From positions 1-8,530 of the forward strand of contig CAIYZZ010000432.1 in the NCBI GenBank assembly GCA_903930805.1: a DNA stretch of 8,530 nucleotides. Direction: 5' to 3'. Position numbers and translations under genes: made by a program. Below are positions 1 through 7,282 of the stretch, piece after piece. Source of the stretch: an uncultured Rhodocyclaceae bacterium (GTDB lineage Bacteria; Pseudomonadota; Gammaproteobacteria; Burkholderiales; Rhodocyclaceae). A model generated the notes under the pieces. That model was not told the origin of the DNA. It made no database searches and was given only the letters and a program-made list of their open reading frames with translations. Position 1 is the first letter of the stretch. Every line of letters starts with the position of its first letter.

Positions 1-24
1 AAATTTGCGAGCGTGGGGGGCCAT
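1..24 (-). CDS. possible start of a downstream gene, cut by the window edge
   Basis: An ATG on the minus strand at 24-22 lies three bases past the hemX stop codon and in the same frame. It opens a frame reading MAPHARKF up to the window edge. In many beta- and gammaproteobacteria hemY follows hemX, so this could be the hemY start. However, HemY proteins usually begin with a hydrophobic membrane segment, and these eight residues are not hydrophobic. There is no clear Shine-Dalgarno sequence, so the real start may lie further left. Only position supports this call. Confidence 0.25.
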
Positions 25-27
25 TAT

Positions 28-1134
28 TCAGCGCGACGCGCGGCGGTCGCGCGTCAATTTGAAATTACGCAAGGCCGCGAGCGTTTCATTGAGTTCGATC
101 GGCGCGTGCATCACGTTCTGTCTGGCGAGATTTTTCAGACTGGCCTGCGCCTCCACGACAGCCGGCGCGCGCGCGTCGAAATAACGTTCAAGCCATTCGC
201 TTGCTTGCTTGAGATCGCTCTGGAAGCTGCGACCATCGCGTGCCAGCAAACCCAACCGCGCCGACAGCAGGCGCAGGCGCAAGTTCTCGCGCAGGAAGAA
301 AGTTTCGCGCGGGGAGAGCAAGCCAGGGTCGCCAATACCCTGGGGGTCGATACGCTCGATGCGTACCAGTTGCCGCACCTCATGCCACAGATCGGCCAGC
401 CAAGCCCGCGCCATCGCCTGCCAATCAAAAGTCGGCCCTGGCGGGACGGCTGCCACAGGTTTTTCGACGCTTGTCGGCGCTGGCCGCTGCTCGTAGGCGA
501 GCGGCAGATTTGGCACGATATTCAGGATGGCTTCGAGCTTCATGGCGATACCTGGCACATCGGCACCCGGCAGTGCCCGCAGACGCTCGATATCGCGGTT
601 GATCAGTTTTCTGAGCGGTAGAAATTGCGGCTGACCGCTCTTCGCCAAACGCGCATCCGCACCCTGCAAAACAATCAGGGCCGCCTCGACATTACCGGCC
701 AGTTGCAGTTGCTGAGCCGCCAGCGATACATCCTGCTCGATCTCGGCCAGCAAACGATCCTCGCGCACCCGTGAAAGTTCCTGGTACATCGTTTCAAGTG
801 CCAGCTGCTGGCTTTGCATTTCCGCCGCGCGCGCTTCCAGCGCACCCACCTTGGCCTGTAGCGCATCGAGCGCCTCGCGATTTTGTTTGGCATTGGCCTG
901 CGTTTCGCGCTGCGCGGTATCGCTGTTGGTCAGCCGGCGAGCTAGTTCCTGACGGGTTGTTTCGAGGCGCTCGCTGCCTTGCCAAACCAACCAGGCCAGC
1001 GCCAGCACGGCCAGCAAAGCAAATCCGGCAAGTCCGGCGGCAAGCCGGAACGGCACACCGGCAGAGTCCCGGGGCAGCGGTTCAGCCGGGGTGATTAATT
1101 CTGTCGCGTGCGCTAATGTATTCGATTCAGTCAT
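28..1134 (-). CDS. hemX: HemX, membrane-anchored protein of the heme biosynthesis operon
   Basis: The product is a 368-residue HemX-family protein. HemX is often labelled uroporphyrinogen-III C-methyltransferase, but no SAM-methyltransferase motifs are visible here, and its exact role in tetrapyrrole synthesis is unsettled. The sequence shows a short Pro-rich cytoplasmic N-terminus, one transmembrane helix at about residues 31-51 (Leu/Ala-rich, ending WLVW), a Gln/Glu/Ala-rich coiled coil at about 53-125, and a soluble helical domain to the end. That domain includes the family-like stretch LSPRETFFLRENLRLRLLSA near 273-292. The start chosen is the ATG at 1134, which overlaps the hemD stop in an ATGA junction. 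The frame stays open upstream to an ATG at 1275, but that extension runs through hemD and is not credible. Gene order and overlap suggest co-translation with hemD. The family assignment is firm; the function is only known from the family. Confidence 0.9.
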   Translation of the reverse strand: MTESNTLAHATELITPAEPLPRDSAGVPFRLAAGLAGFALLAVLALAWLVWQGSERLETTRQELARRLTNSDTAQRETQANAKQNREALDALQAKVGALEARAAEMQSQQLALETMYQELSRVREDRLLAEIEQDVSLAAQQLQLAGNVEAALIVLQGADARLAKSGQPQFLPLRKLINRDIERLRALPGADVPGIAMKLEAILNIVPNLPLAYEQRPAPTSVEKPVAAVPPGPTFDWQAMARAWLADLWHEVRQLVRIERIDPQGIGDPGLLSPRETFFLRENLRLRLLSARLGLLARDGRSFQSDLKQASEWLERYFDARAPAVVEAQASLKNLARQNVMHAPIELNETLAALRNFKLTRDRRASR

Positions 1135-1916
1135 GGCGATGAGAAATGAGCAACGAGTCCTGCGAGCAATCCGGCATCGGCCGGTCCCGTCAGGATAATC
1201 TGCGTAAAGCCCAATGCGCGCGCCTGTTCGGCAATACGGGCATGCGGCACGAAGGTCGGTGTCTTTTTCAGCCAACTCTGGCCGAGCTTGCCGACCATCT
1301 CGTAGAGGTTGCGCAGGCCTTCGCTACTGGTAATGGTGATGGCATCCAGCCGGCCGTCGCTCCACAACTTGAGCAGCGGGGCCGGATCGAGTGCGGGTTT
1401 GGTGCGGCGATAGCAGGTGACGTAATCTACCAAAGCGCCGCGCGCTTTCATCGTGTCACCAAAGAGATCACGGCCGCCGTCGCCACGGAAGATGATGACG
1501 CGCTTCCCGGCCATGTCCTGCAGCGGCGGCAGCTCCAGCAGCGCCTCGGAATCGAAACGTTCATGCGGTGCAACTACATCACGAATGCCATGGCGCGCCA
1601 GCGCCTGCTCGCTGCTATGGCCGACCGTCGCCACCCGCACATTGTCCGGCCATTGCCGATACTCCAACACGACCGCCAGCGCCTTGTCGACGGCATTCGG
1701 GCTGACGAACACGGCCCAGTCGTACTGTTCGAGCTGGATGGCCGCATCGAGCAGCGGCGCAGTGTCGGTCACCGCCTCGATGGCCAGAACGGGGAACAGC
1801 ACCGGATGCACACCAAGTTCGACAAGCGCCTCGGCCAGATGGGTGGCCTGACCAGCCGGTCGCGTCACGACAATGCGCCGTCCCGCCAGCACCGACTTTT
1901 CTGCCGTAGCGTTCAT
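1131..1916 (-). CDS. hemD: uroporphyrinogen-III synthase
   Basis: This 261-residue cytosolic enzyme cyclises hydroxymethylbilane to uroporphyrinogen III, inverting ring D. It is the branch point for heme, siroheme and cobalamin. The length is normal for the family. Visible family features are VTRP at 17-20 near the N-terminus, FVSPNAV at 70-76, the CYRR segment with conserved Tyr169, the TSSEGLRN motif at 196-203, and VPHARIAEQA followed by a GFTQIILTGPAD ending. The fold is two alpha/beta lobes joined by a linker. The loop after the first-lobe strand reads VGHSSEQAL, where many homologues have a VGxxTAxAL pattern; this is a mild variation. The ATG lies in a TAATG junction with the hemC stop (1-base overlap), and the TGA overlaps the hemX ATG. 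Both junctions point to one translationally coupled operon. HemD sequences diverge widely, but motifs and context together make this secure. Confidence 0.96.
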   Translation of the reverse strand: MNATAEKSVLAGRRIVVTRPAGQATHLAEALVELGVHPVLFPVLAIEAVTDTAPLLDAAIQLEQYDWAVFVSPNAVDKALAVVLEYRQWPDNVRVATVGHSSEQALARHGIRDVVAPHERFDSEALLELPPLQDMAGKRVIIFRGDGGRDLFGDTMKARGALVDYVTCYRRTKPALDPAPLLKLWSDGRLDAITITSSEGLRNLYEMVGKLGQSWLKKTPTFVPHARIAEQARALGFTQIILTGPADAGLLAGLVAHFSSP

Positions 1917-2845
1917 TACCCCAGGGCAGCAAGAATTTCGTTGGCACCCTGCGCGCGTAAATCGGCGACAAGCGCCAAACCGAGAGACTCAGGGTCTGCG
2001 GCTGGCCCAGTATGTTCGGCACGCGCAATGCGTGCGCCGTCCGGTGTCGCCACCAAACCGCGCAGCCGCAGGTTTCCATTCGCATATTCGGCGTACGCAC
2101 CAAGCGGCACTTCGCAACTGCCGGCCAGGGCACGCGAAACGGCGCGCTCGGCGCGCACACAGGCCGCCGTGGCGACATCGTTCAGGGGTTGCATCCAGGC
2201 GGCAACCTCGGGCCGGTCGGATAGTGCCTCGATACCCAGTGCGCCTTGCCCAGCCGCAGGCAACGAGGATTCGGCGGTCAGCACCGAACGAATGCGTTCG
2301 CCCAGACCCAGCCGCGTCAGTCCCGCAGCGGCCAGGATGATCGCGTCGTACTGACCCTCGTCGAGCTTGCGCAGGCGCGTGTCGAGGTTGCCGCGCAAAC
2401 TGGTCACGGCAAGATAAGGATAGTGGGCATGCAGCTGCGCTTCACGCCGCAGGCTGGAGGTGCCGACCACCGCCCCCGGCGGCAAGTCTTCGAGACGGGC
2501 ATATTTGTTCGAGACGAATGCGTCGAGCGGCACTTCGCGCGGGCCAATCGCCACCAGCGTAAATTCGGGTGCCAGTTCCATCGGCACATCCTTCATCGAA
2601 TGCACGGCAATGTCGGCAGCGTGATCCAGCAACGCCGTTTCGAGCTCCTTGACGAAGAGACCTTTGCCGCCTACCTTGGCGAGCGGTCGGTCGAGGATCT
2701 GGTCGCCCCGCGTTGTCATGCCCAGGAGTTCGACCTGGCATGCTGGATATAATTTTTGCAACAGACTACGCACATGTTCCGCCTGCCACAAGGCCAGACG
2801 CGATTCACGGGTGGCGATAACGATACGCTCGGGGGTGGGGGTCAC
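1916..2845 (-). CDS. hemC: hydroxymethylbilane synthase (porphobilinogen deaminase)
   Basis: This 309-residue cytosolic enzyme joins four porphobilinogen molecules into hydroxymethylbilane, the substrate of HemD encoded next. Family motifs are intact: [13 protein letters not shown] at 10-22, TTRGD at 44-48, [11 protein letters not shown] at 59-69, VHSMKDVP at 81-88 with catalytic Asp86, GTSSLRR at 128-134, [12 protein letters not shown] at 150-161, and [11 protein letters not shown] at 242-252. Cys244 in that last motif is the attachment site of the dipyrromethane cofactor. The start is a GTG at 2845-2843 with a GGAAAG Shine-Dalgarno sequence four bases upstream (2850-2855). The N-terminus [15 protein letters not shown] fits the family. 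The gene leads the hemCDX cluster, and the region upstream is shared with a divergent signalling gene. Nothing in the protein looks damaged. Confidence 0.98.
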   Translation of the reverse strand: MTPTPERIVIATRESRLALWQAEHVRSLLQKLYPACQVELLGMTTRGDQILDRPLAKVGGKGLFVKELETALLDHAADIAVHSMKDVPMELAPEFTLVAIGPREVPLDAFVSNKYARLEDLPPGAVVGTSSLRREAQLHAHYPYLAVTSLRGNLDTRLRKLDEGQYDAIILAAAGLTRLGLGERIRSVLTAESSLPAAGQGALGIEALSDRPEVAAWMQPLNDVATAACVRAERAVSRALAGSCEVPLGAYAEYANGNLRLRGLVATPDGARIARAEHTGPAADPESLGLALVADLRAQGANEILAALG

Positions 2846-2908
2846 TTGACTTTCCGATAGGCGAAATGGATATGAGCGATTCAGCAGCAGCCAAACCAGT
2901 AGCCGGAA

Positions 2909-2917
2909 ATTCTAGCA
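2909..2917 (-). promoter_or_regulatory. candidate extended -10 promoter for hemC
   Basis: Read on the minus strand, this is TGCTAGAAT, matching the extended -10 form TGnTATAAT with one mismatch in the hexamer. The hexamer at the expected -35 distance (AGTGGT) is poor, which is tolerated by extended -10 promoters. It lies about 64 bases ahead of the hemC GTG. The rest of the 162-base region between hemC and the divergent gene at 3008 shows no strong hairpin and no convincing promoter on the plus strand. Confidence 0.35.
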
Positions 2918-3007
2918 TCCAAGCCCATGCCACCACTGCATCCGCTGAAGCTCTCAGCGTTGGTGTAGATTAGCGCCACGCGCCACCGACTTGATCCGCA
3001 TGTTTCC

Positions 3008-5272
3008 ATGATCTCTTTGAAAATCTGGTTTGCTCGCATTGTCTCGTCCGGGTTTCTCCCCAGCGACGACGCCGACTTGCGGCTCAAGAAGCTTGCGTTG
3101 ACTATGGTTCCTCTGATTATTGGGCCGGCAGCCTTCATCTGGGGATCGATTTACTTCCTGTTGGGACATCCGCTTTCCGGTTCGATTCCCATGTCCTACG
3201 CGATTGTGTCGGCAGCCAGCCTGGTCTATTTTTTCAGGACAAAGAAGACGCGATTCATTCAGGACAGTCAGTTGCTGCTGGTGCTGCTCCTGCCGTTCCT
3301 GTTGATGTGGTCACTGGGCGGATTTTCTGCCGGCAGCATGGTGATGATCTGGGCAATCTTTGCCCCCATTGCAGCCGTGATGTTCCTGGAGAAGCGGGAA
3401 GCTTTGTTGTGGTTTCTGGCGTATTTCGTATTGGTCCTGCTATCTGTGCTCATTGATGACTATGTCGAGGCAGCCACCCCCGCCCTGCCTGAACTGGCCA
3501 GACGTGTCTTTTACCTGTTGAATATCGGCTGCGGATCAGCCGGGCTCTACCTGCTGGTGTCTTATTCGCTCAATGAAGAAAAGAGAGTAATCAAAACCAA
3601 CCTGCGCCTCTCCGCCACCGCCTTCGAGTCTCAGGAAGGCATGATGATCACCGACGCAAACAGCGTGATCTTGCGCGTCAATCGGGCTTTCAGTGAGATC
3701 ACCGGCTACAGCCCTGAAGACGTTGTGGGCAAGGCGCCGAACCTGTTGAAATCGGGTCGCCACGACGCGCCCTTTTATGCTGCCATGTGGGAGGGCATTG
3801 AGCGCACCGGCGTATGGCAGGGCGAAATCTGGAATCGGCGCAAGAACGGTGATGTGTATCCCGCCTGGCTCATGATCACCGCCGTAAAAGATGATGAGGG
3901 TCTGACGACTCACTACGTTGGCACGTCCACCGACGTTACCGAGCGAAAGAAAGCGGAAGACGAGATCAAGAATCTAGCCTTCTATGACCCGCTGACCGGC
4001 CTGCCTAACCGACGACTTCTGCTGGACCGTCTCAGGCACGCGATGGCCTCCAGTTCCCGCAGCGCAAGGCATGGTGCGCTGTTGTTTCTTGATCTGGACA
4101 ACTTCAAGACCCTCAACGATACCCGTGGCCACGACATCGGTGATCTGCTGCTGCAAGAGGTCGCCCAGCGCCTGGGTACTTGCGTGCGGGAGGTCGATAC
4201 GGTGGCGCGACTGGGCGGCGACGAATTCGTTGTCATGCTGGAAGACTTGAGCGACAACCTGCTGGAAGCCGCCACCCAGACCGAAATCGTCGGCGAAAAA
4301 ATCCTCAGCACGCTCAACCAGACCTACCATCTCGCCGACTACGCCTGTCACAGCACCCCGAGCATTGGCGTCACGCTGTTTGCCGATCACCAAGGGTCAA
4401 TCGATGACCTGTTGAAACGCGCAGATCTCGCCATGTACCAAGCCAAGGCTGCAGGCCGCAACACCTTGCGTTTTTTTGACCCGGAGATGCAGTCTGTAGT
4501 CTCGACGCGCGCCGCGCTAGAAGCCGATTTGCGCGAGGCGGTGATAAAGCAGCAGTTTCTTCTTTACTATCAGACGCAGGTAGATGGCGCGGGACGCCCG
4601 ACAGGGGTGGAGGTGCTGCTGCGCTGGCAGCATCCGCTGCGCGGGTTGGTGTCGCCGCTTGAGTTCATTCCCCTGGCCGAAGAAACCGGTTTGATCCTAC
4701 CGCTGGGTCACTGGGTGCTGGAAACGGCCTGCGCCCAACTGACAGTCTGGGCTGCCCGGCCGGAGATGGCTCATCTCACTGTCGCGGTGAATGTCAGCGC
4801 CCGCCAGTTCCATCATGCGGACTTCGTCGATCAGGTGCTGGCGGTGCTCGATCATACCGGTGCCAACCCGAAACGACTCAAACTGGAACTGACCGAGAGT
4901 CTGCTGGTAGACGATGTGGAAGGCGTCATCGCCAAGATGACCGTACTGAAAGTGCAGGGAGTAAGTTTTTCACTGGACGACTTTGGTACCGGCTATTCGT
5001 CGCTTTCTTACCTGAAGCGACTGCCCCTGGATCAACTTAAAATTGACCAGAGTTTCGTCAGAGATATCCTCATCGACACCAACGATTCCGCCATAGCAAA
5101 GATGGTCGTCGCCCTGGCCGAGAGTATGGGCCTGACGGTCATCGCCGAGGGGGTGGAAATCGAGGCGCAGAAAGACTTCCTCGCGCGCAATGGCTGCCGT
5201 GCCTATCAGGGATATCTTTTCAGCCGCCCGCTACCGATTGAAGAGTTCGAGGCGCTGATAGAGCGGGTTTGA
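3008..5272 (+). CDS. membrane PAS-GGDEF-EAL protein (c-di-GMP cyclase/phosphodiesterase)
   Basis: The product is a 754-residue inner-membrane regulator of cyclic di-GMP. The N-terminal third holds about six hydrophobic helices (roughly 30-52, 62-76, 87-104, 108-126, 132-149, 166-186), a MASE-like sensor region I cannot assign to a named family. A PAS domain follows (about 200-312, with ITDANSVILRVNRAFSEITG and the NGDVYP segment). Next is a GGDEF domain (about 322-490) with an intact GGDEF signature at 403-407 and an I-site RxxD at Arg394/Asp397, five residues before it. The EAL domain (about 500-754) has the signature as EVL (535-537), with NVSARQF at 595-601, ELTES at 627-631, DDFGTGYSSL at 657-666, KID at 678-680 and AEGVE at 713-717. 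All expected metal-binding and catalytic positions seem present, so both activities are plausible. Which one dominates cannot be told from sequence. The ATG at 3008 has no strong Shine-Dalgarno sequence. A small lipoprotein gene follows at close range. Confidence 0.95.
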   Translation: MISLKIWFARIVSSGFLPSDDADLRLKKLALTMVPLIIGPAAFIWGSIYFLLGHPLSGSIPMSYAIVSAASLVYFFRTKKTRFIQDSQLLLVLLLPFLLMWSLGGFSAGSMVMIWAIFAPIAAVMFLEKREALLWFLAYFVLVLLSVLIDDYVEAATPALPELARRVFYLLNIGCGSAGLYLLVSYSLNEEKRVIKTNLRLSATAFESQEGMMITDANSVILRVNRAFSEITGYSPEDVVGKAPNLLKSGRHDAPFYAAMWEGIERTGVWQGEIWNRRKNGDVYPAWLMITAVKDDEGLTTHYVGTSTDVTERKKAEDEIKNLAFYDPLTGLPNRRLLLDRLRHAMASSSRSARHGALLFLDLDNFKTLNDTRGHDIGDLLLQEVAQRLGTCVREVDTVARLGGDEFVVMLEDLSDNLLEAATQTEIVGEKILSTLNQTYHLADYACHSTPSIGVTLFADHQGSIDDLLKRADLAMYQAKAAGRNTLRFFDPEMQSVVSTRAALEADLREAVIKQQFLLYYQTQVDGAGRPTGVEVLLRWQHPLRGLVSPLEFIPLAEETGLILPLGHWVLETACAQLTVWAARPEMAHLTVAVNVSARQFHHADFVDQVLAVLDHTGANPKRLKLELTESLLVDDVEGVIAKMTVLKVQGVSFSLDDFGTGYSSLSYLKRLPLDQLKIDQSFVRDILIDTNDSAIAKMVVALAESMGLTVIAEGVEIEAQKDFLARNGCRAYQGYLFSRPLPIEEFEALIERV

Positions 5273-5300
5273 CAGCACTCCCTCAGTGCGGCTAACAGTG

Positions 5301-5627
5301 ATGTACTCTACTCGACAGATAGCCTCTCTGCTGCTCGTCTCTGTCCTGTTGGGTGGGTGCATCTATCTGCCCAAGACTACCGAGGTGTATAGCTCGGAGT
5401 GCAACACAAACATAAAACACATGACCCTGACATCAGAGCAAGTGGGGGCCTTCGTAGTCTGCAACCATGAAGCATGTGCCGCCTTGCTGGTACTTGCCGG
5501 CGTAGTGTCAGCGACTTCAGCAGTGGTATCCGGGAGTATCGTGGTTATCGGAAAGGCGGTGTATTGGCTGGAAAAACAGATCAACTGCAAAGATCCATTG
5601 AAAATGCAAGCAGCCCCTGAGCATTAA
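5301..5627 (+). CDS. small Cys-rich lipoprotein of unknown function
   Basis: The product is a predicted 108-residue lipoprotein. Starting at the ATG at 5301, residues 1-20 form a lipoprotein signal: a short Arg-containing n-region, a hydrophobic core (IASLLLVSVLL) and a lipobox LGGC with Cys20 as the lipidated residue. A GTG 15 bases upstream (5286) is also in frame and would give 113 residues. The ATG puts the lipobox Cys at a more usual position, but neither start has a clear Shine-Dalgarno sequence. The mature part has four more Cys (34, 54, 59, 96), which could form disulfides in the periplasm. It also has a Val/Ala/Ser/Gly-rich hydrophobic stretch at about 60-85, then VYWLEKQINC. This resembles, from memory, uncharacterised lipoproteins of other proteobacteria with a SAVVSGSIVV segment; I know of no function. 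The gene starts only 28 bases after the GGDEF-EAL stop and may be co-transcribed with it. Confidence 0.75.
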   Translation: MYSTRQIASLLLVSVLLGGCIYLPKTTEVYSSECNTNIKHMTLTSEQVGAFVVCNHEACAALLVLAGVVSATSAVVSGSIVVIGKAVYWLEKQINCKDPLKMQAAPEH

Positions 5628-5680
5628 TGTGGGAGGAATAGTTCCAGGAGCTTGCCGCGATTGGGGCCGCGAATGAATTT

Positions 5681-6136
5681 TCAACTGGTCAGGAATTCGA
5701 CCAGCATCCCGGATGTTCTGCGCAGCCGCCTCGAAAGCAGCCTCGCCAGGCCAAACATGAATCGATAGGCCAACAAGGGGGTCTCGGCCGCCATGCGGCG
5801 CAGGCCCGCCTCATCCAGCGTCAGCATCACACAATCCGCATCTGCCACGCAAGTAGCCGAGCGGCGCTCATGATCAAGCAATGCCATCTCTCCCACAATT
5901 CGACCTCGTCCTTCATGGCAAAGCAAGTGGGTGCCATGCTCGCCTCCCTTGAAGATCGATAGTTTGCCCTCGGCCAGAATGAGCATGTAGTCGCCCGGAT
6001 CTCCTTCGGTAAAAACGGTGTCGCCCTGCGCTTTCTTCACGCGATGAAGATACCGGCCAATGATCTTCAGCTCCGCGTAGGAGAAGTCCTGAAAGAGTTC
6101 CAGTCCGTCGAGTACGTCTGCTACGTTGATGGTCAT
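5681..6136 (-). CDS. stand-alone cyclic-nucleotide-binding domain protein
   Basis: The 151-residue product is essentially one CRP-type cyclic-nucleotide-binding domain. The beta-roll shows the family glycines in GDTVFTEGDPGDYMLILAEG (38-57). The phosphate-binding cassette reads GEMALLDHERRSATC at 82-96, with Glu83, Arg92 and Ser93-Ala94 in the positions that contact the cyclic nucleotide in CRP-like proteins. The end is a basic, Arg-rich helix (131-140, RLLSRRLRR). There is no helix-turn-helix domain: CRP proteins run to about 210 residues, and this one stops soon after the domain. It is therefore probably not a DNA-binding regulator and more likely acts on a protein partner. The ligand could be cAMP or cGMP. 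The ATG at 6136 has GGAAAG two bases upstream. The gene runs towards the lipoprotein gene; the 53 bases between them hold only a weak CGCG inverted pair and no T-run terminator. Confidence 0.88.
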   Translation of the reverse strand: MTINVADVLDGLELFQDFSYAELKIIGRYLHRVKKAQGDTVFTEGDPGDYMLILAEGKLSIFKGGEHGTHLLCHEGRGRIVGEMALLDHERRSATCVADADCVMLTLDEAGLRRMAAETPLLAYRFMFGLARLLSRRLRRTSGMLVEFLTS

Positions 6137-6238
6137 TTCTTTCCGAACATATTTTTATGCCTTAGCGTTGCGCCAATGCGAAGAATAAGCCGATGCAACC
6201 ATTTGACTGTAAGATGTCATTTACTCCTTCGCGCATGA

Positions 6239-6604
6239 TCATGGTGCCATTTCCTTGAACTCCTCGAGCAGCAAGACCAAGGTAGTAGAGATCTTGGTAA
6301 AGTGACTATCGAGAGCGTGTTGTGCTTCGTCGACCTTGGCATCTCCCAGTAGCCCAATGATCTGACTGGCAGTTTGATGGAAGTCTTTATGAGCCTCAAG
6401 GATGTTCCTGAAGACTGAGAGGTTCAGACATTCCTGCTGTTTTGGGGAGTAGAGCCATGTCCCGAGTACGCAACTCGTGTGATCTGTAACCGACAGATCT
6501 CTCAGCTTATCCGCATCAATTCCCTCAATGGCGCTGCAAAAACGAGTCCGCCATGCTTTATGCGCGGCTATTGCTGCATCGATATCCATAGTATTGAACT
6601 TCAT
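6239..6604 (-). CDS. stand-alone CZB (chemoreceptor zinc-binding) domain protein
   Basis: The 121-residue helical protein consists of a CZB domain alone. The four metal ligands are recognisable: His15 in AAHKAW, Cys45 in SCVLGTWLY, and His72 and His76 in AHKDFHQTA. Their spacing (30, 27 and 4 residues) equals that of His22, Cys52, His79 and His83 in E. coli DgcZ, where zinc bound to this domain inhibits the attached GGDEF domain. In chemoreceptors the same domain senses zinc or oxidants such as hypochlorite through the reactive Cys. Here no signalling domain is attached, so the protein is probably a cytosolic zinc/redox sensor acting in trans, or a metal buffer; this is inference. The ATG at 6604 has an AAAGGA Shine-Dalgarno sequence six bases upstream, which supports it over the in-frame ATG five codons later. 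A c-di-GMP enzyme and a cNMP-binding protein are encoded nearby, which fits a signalling role. Confidence 0.88.
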   Translation of the reverse strand: MKFNTMDIDAAIAAHKAWRTRFCSAIEGIDADKLRDLSVTDHTSCVLGTWLYSPKQQECLNLSVFRNILEAHKDFHQTASQIIGLLGDAKVDEAQHALDSHFTKISTTLVLLLEEFKEMAP

Positions 6605-6722
6605 CAGTTGTCCTTTCCGACTCGTCTAAATTGGCTTCCTGTTTTCCTCGTGTAGATGCTGGGTAACGGAATGAACCATGGACACGCGGATTTCTACCGG
6701 ACAAGTCTATCTGGCGAATTAC

Positions 6723-7202
6723 CTATTTGCCACGCTCAAACGTGATGATGCTTCGTGTCATCCCTTTGTCGGCCCAATTAGGCATGACGCGCCATGGAGT
6801 CAGTACCTGAAGTCGATCTCCTTCTATCCTGAACGATCTCGACTGCTCAGTCCCAACCCAAGCCGGATTCCATGCAACCTCGACACTGGTAATCCACTTG
6901 TCACCTTCCAGACGATATTTGCCTGTATAAGCAACCAGGCTATCAAGTAGTTCGGCTTTCTCTTCGGCTGTTTTTGCAGCTTTCCGCCCTTCCCCCGTAA
7001 GCACAAACCAGACTCGTGCTTCGGGAGTGAATATCACGTATCCGGAAGGGCTCTTGCCCATTGGGTACATCATTTCTCCAGTGGTCTGGACTTCGACCTG
7101 GTAATTGACCAACCTCCATACGCCTTGCACAGCCGTATTGTCGGCAAAGCTCGGCTGCATTGCGATAAGCCATACAAGCGCGATCCAAAATAACCGGCGC
7201 AT
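6723..7202 (-). CDS. exported lipocalin-like domain protein
   Basis: The 159-residue product has a classical signal peptide: MRRLFWIALVWLIAMQPSFA with probable cleavage after Ala20. There is no lipobox Cys, so it should be a soluble periplasmic or secreted protein of about 139 residues. The mature part fits the lipocalin-like family (Lipocalin_5 type): VQGVWRLVNY near 25-34, SGYVIFTPEARVWFVLTG at 53-70, YTGKYRLEGDKW at 92-103, and a closing segment VGTEQSRSFRIEGDRLQV at 116-133. Such proteins are small beta-barrels, and the family as a whole has no established function. The ATG at 7202 has a strong AGGAG six bases upstream. A sigma70-like promoter, a palindrome and a direct repeat lie in the 140 bases ahead of it, suggesting its own transcription start. 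Ligand and role are unknown. Confidence 0.82.
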   Translation of the reverse strand: MRRLFWIALVWLIAMQPSFADNTAVQGVWRLVNYQVEVQTTGEMMYPMGKSPSGYVIFTPEARVWFVLTGEGRKAAKTAEEKAELLDSLVAYTGKYRLEGDKWITSVEVAWNPAWVGTEQSRSFRIEGDRLQVLTPWRVMPNWADKGMTRSIITFERGK

Positions 7203-7241
7203 AACCTTCTCCTCTCTTATCAGAAATTAGACAACTCACAA

Positions 7242-7262
7242 ATAGTGGCCAACGATAGTGGC
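7242..7262. repeat. direct repeat ATAGTGGC in the leader of the lipocalin-like gene
   Basis: ATAGTGGC occurs at 7242-7249 and again at 7255-7262, with a 13-base period. The repeats lie between the candidate promoter and the start codon of the lipocalin-like gene, inside the predicted untranslated leader. They could be a binding site or chance. Confidence 0.4.
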
Positions 7263-7270
7263 GATTTGGC

Positions 7271-7281
7271 GCAAACTTTGC
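7271..7281. promoter_or_regulatory. 11-base palindrome near the predicted transcription start
   Basis: GCAAACTTTGC is a perfect inverted repeat with 5-base arms and one central base. It sits directly downstream of the candidate -10 box at 7283-7288, where an operator could block transcription. Its size is at the level where chance matches occur, so this is a weak operator call. Confidence 0.3.
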
Positions 7282-7282
7282 A

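Noticed and set aside
13..621. Plus-strand open frame of 202 codons
   Set aside because: It is antisense to hemX, has no recognisable domain, and has Arg/Gln-rich shadow composition.
1135..1275. N-terminal extension of HemX to an upstream ATG, containing a CPYC-type Cys pattern that looks like a zinc ribbon
   Set aside because: It lies wholly within hemD in another frame. The ATG at 1134 forms a normal ATGA overlap and gives the family length.
1146..2354. Plus-strand open frame of 402 codons
   Set aside because: It is antisense to hemD and hemC, whose products are unmistakable. Its Arg/Ala/Ser/Pro-rich translation is typical of a shadow frame in GC-rich DNA.
2881..3169. Two minus-strand frames (85 and 71 codons) upstream of hemC
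   Set aside because: They overlap the start of the GGDEF-EAL gene, have no family resemblance, and occupy the divergent promoter region.
5628..5680. Possible terminator between the convergent lipoprotein and cNMP genes (CGCG pair around 5655-5672)
   Set aside because: The stem is only four self-complementary bases, flanks do not pair, and no adequate U-run follows in either direction.
6678..6950. Plus-strand open frame of 90 codons
   Set aside because: It is antisense to the lipocalin-like gene, which has a signal peptide, family motifs and a strong ribosome-binding site.
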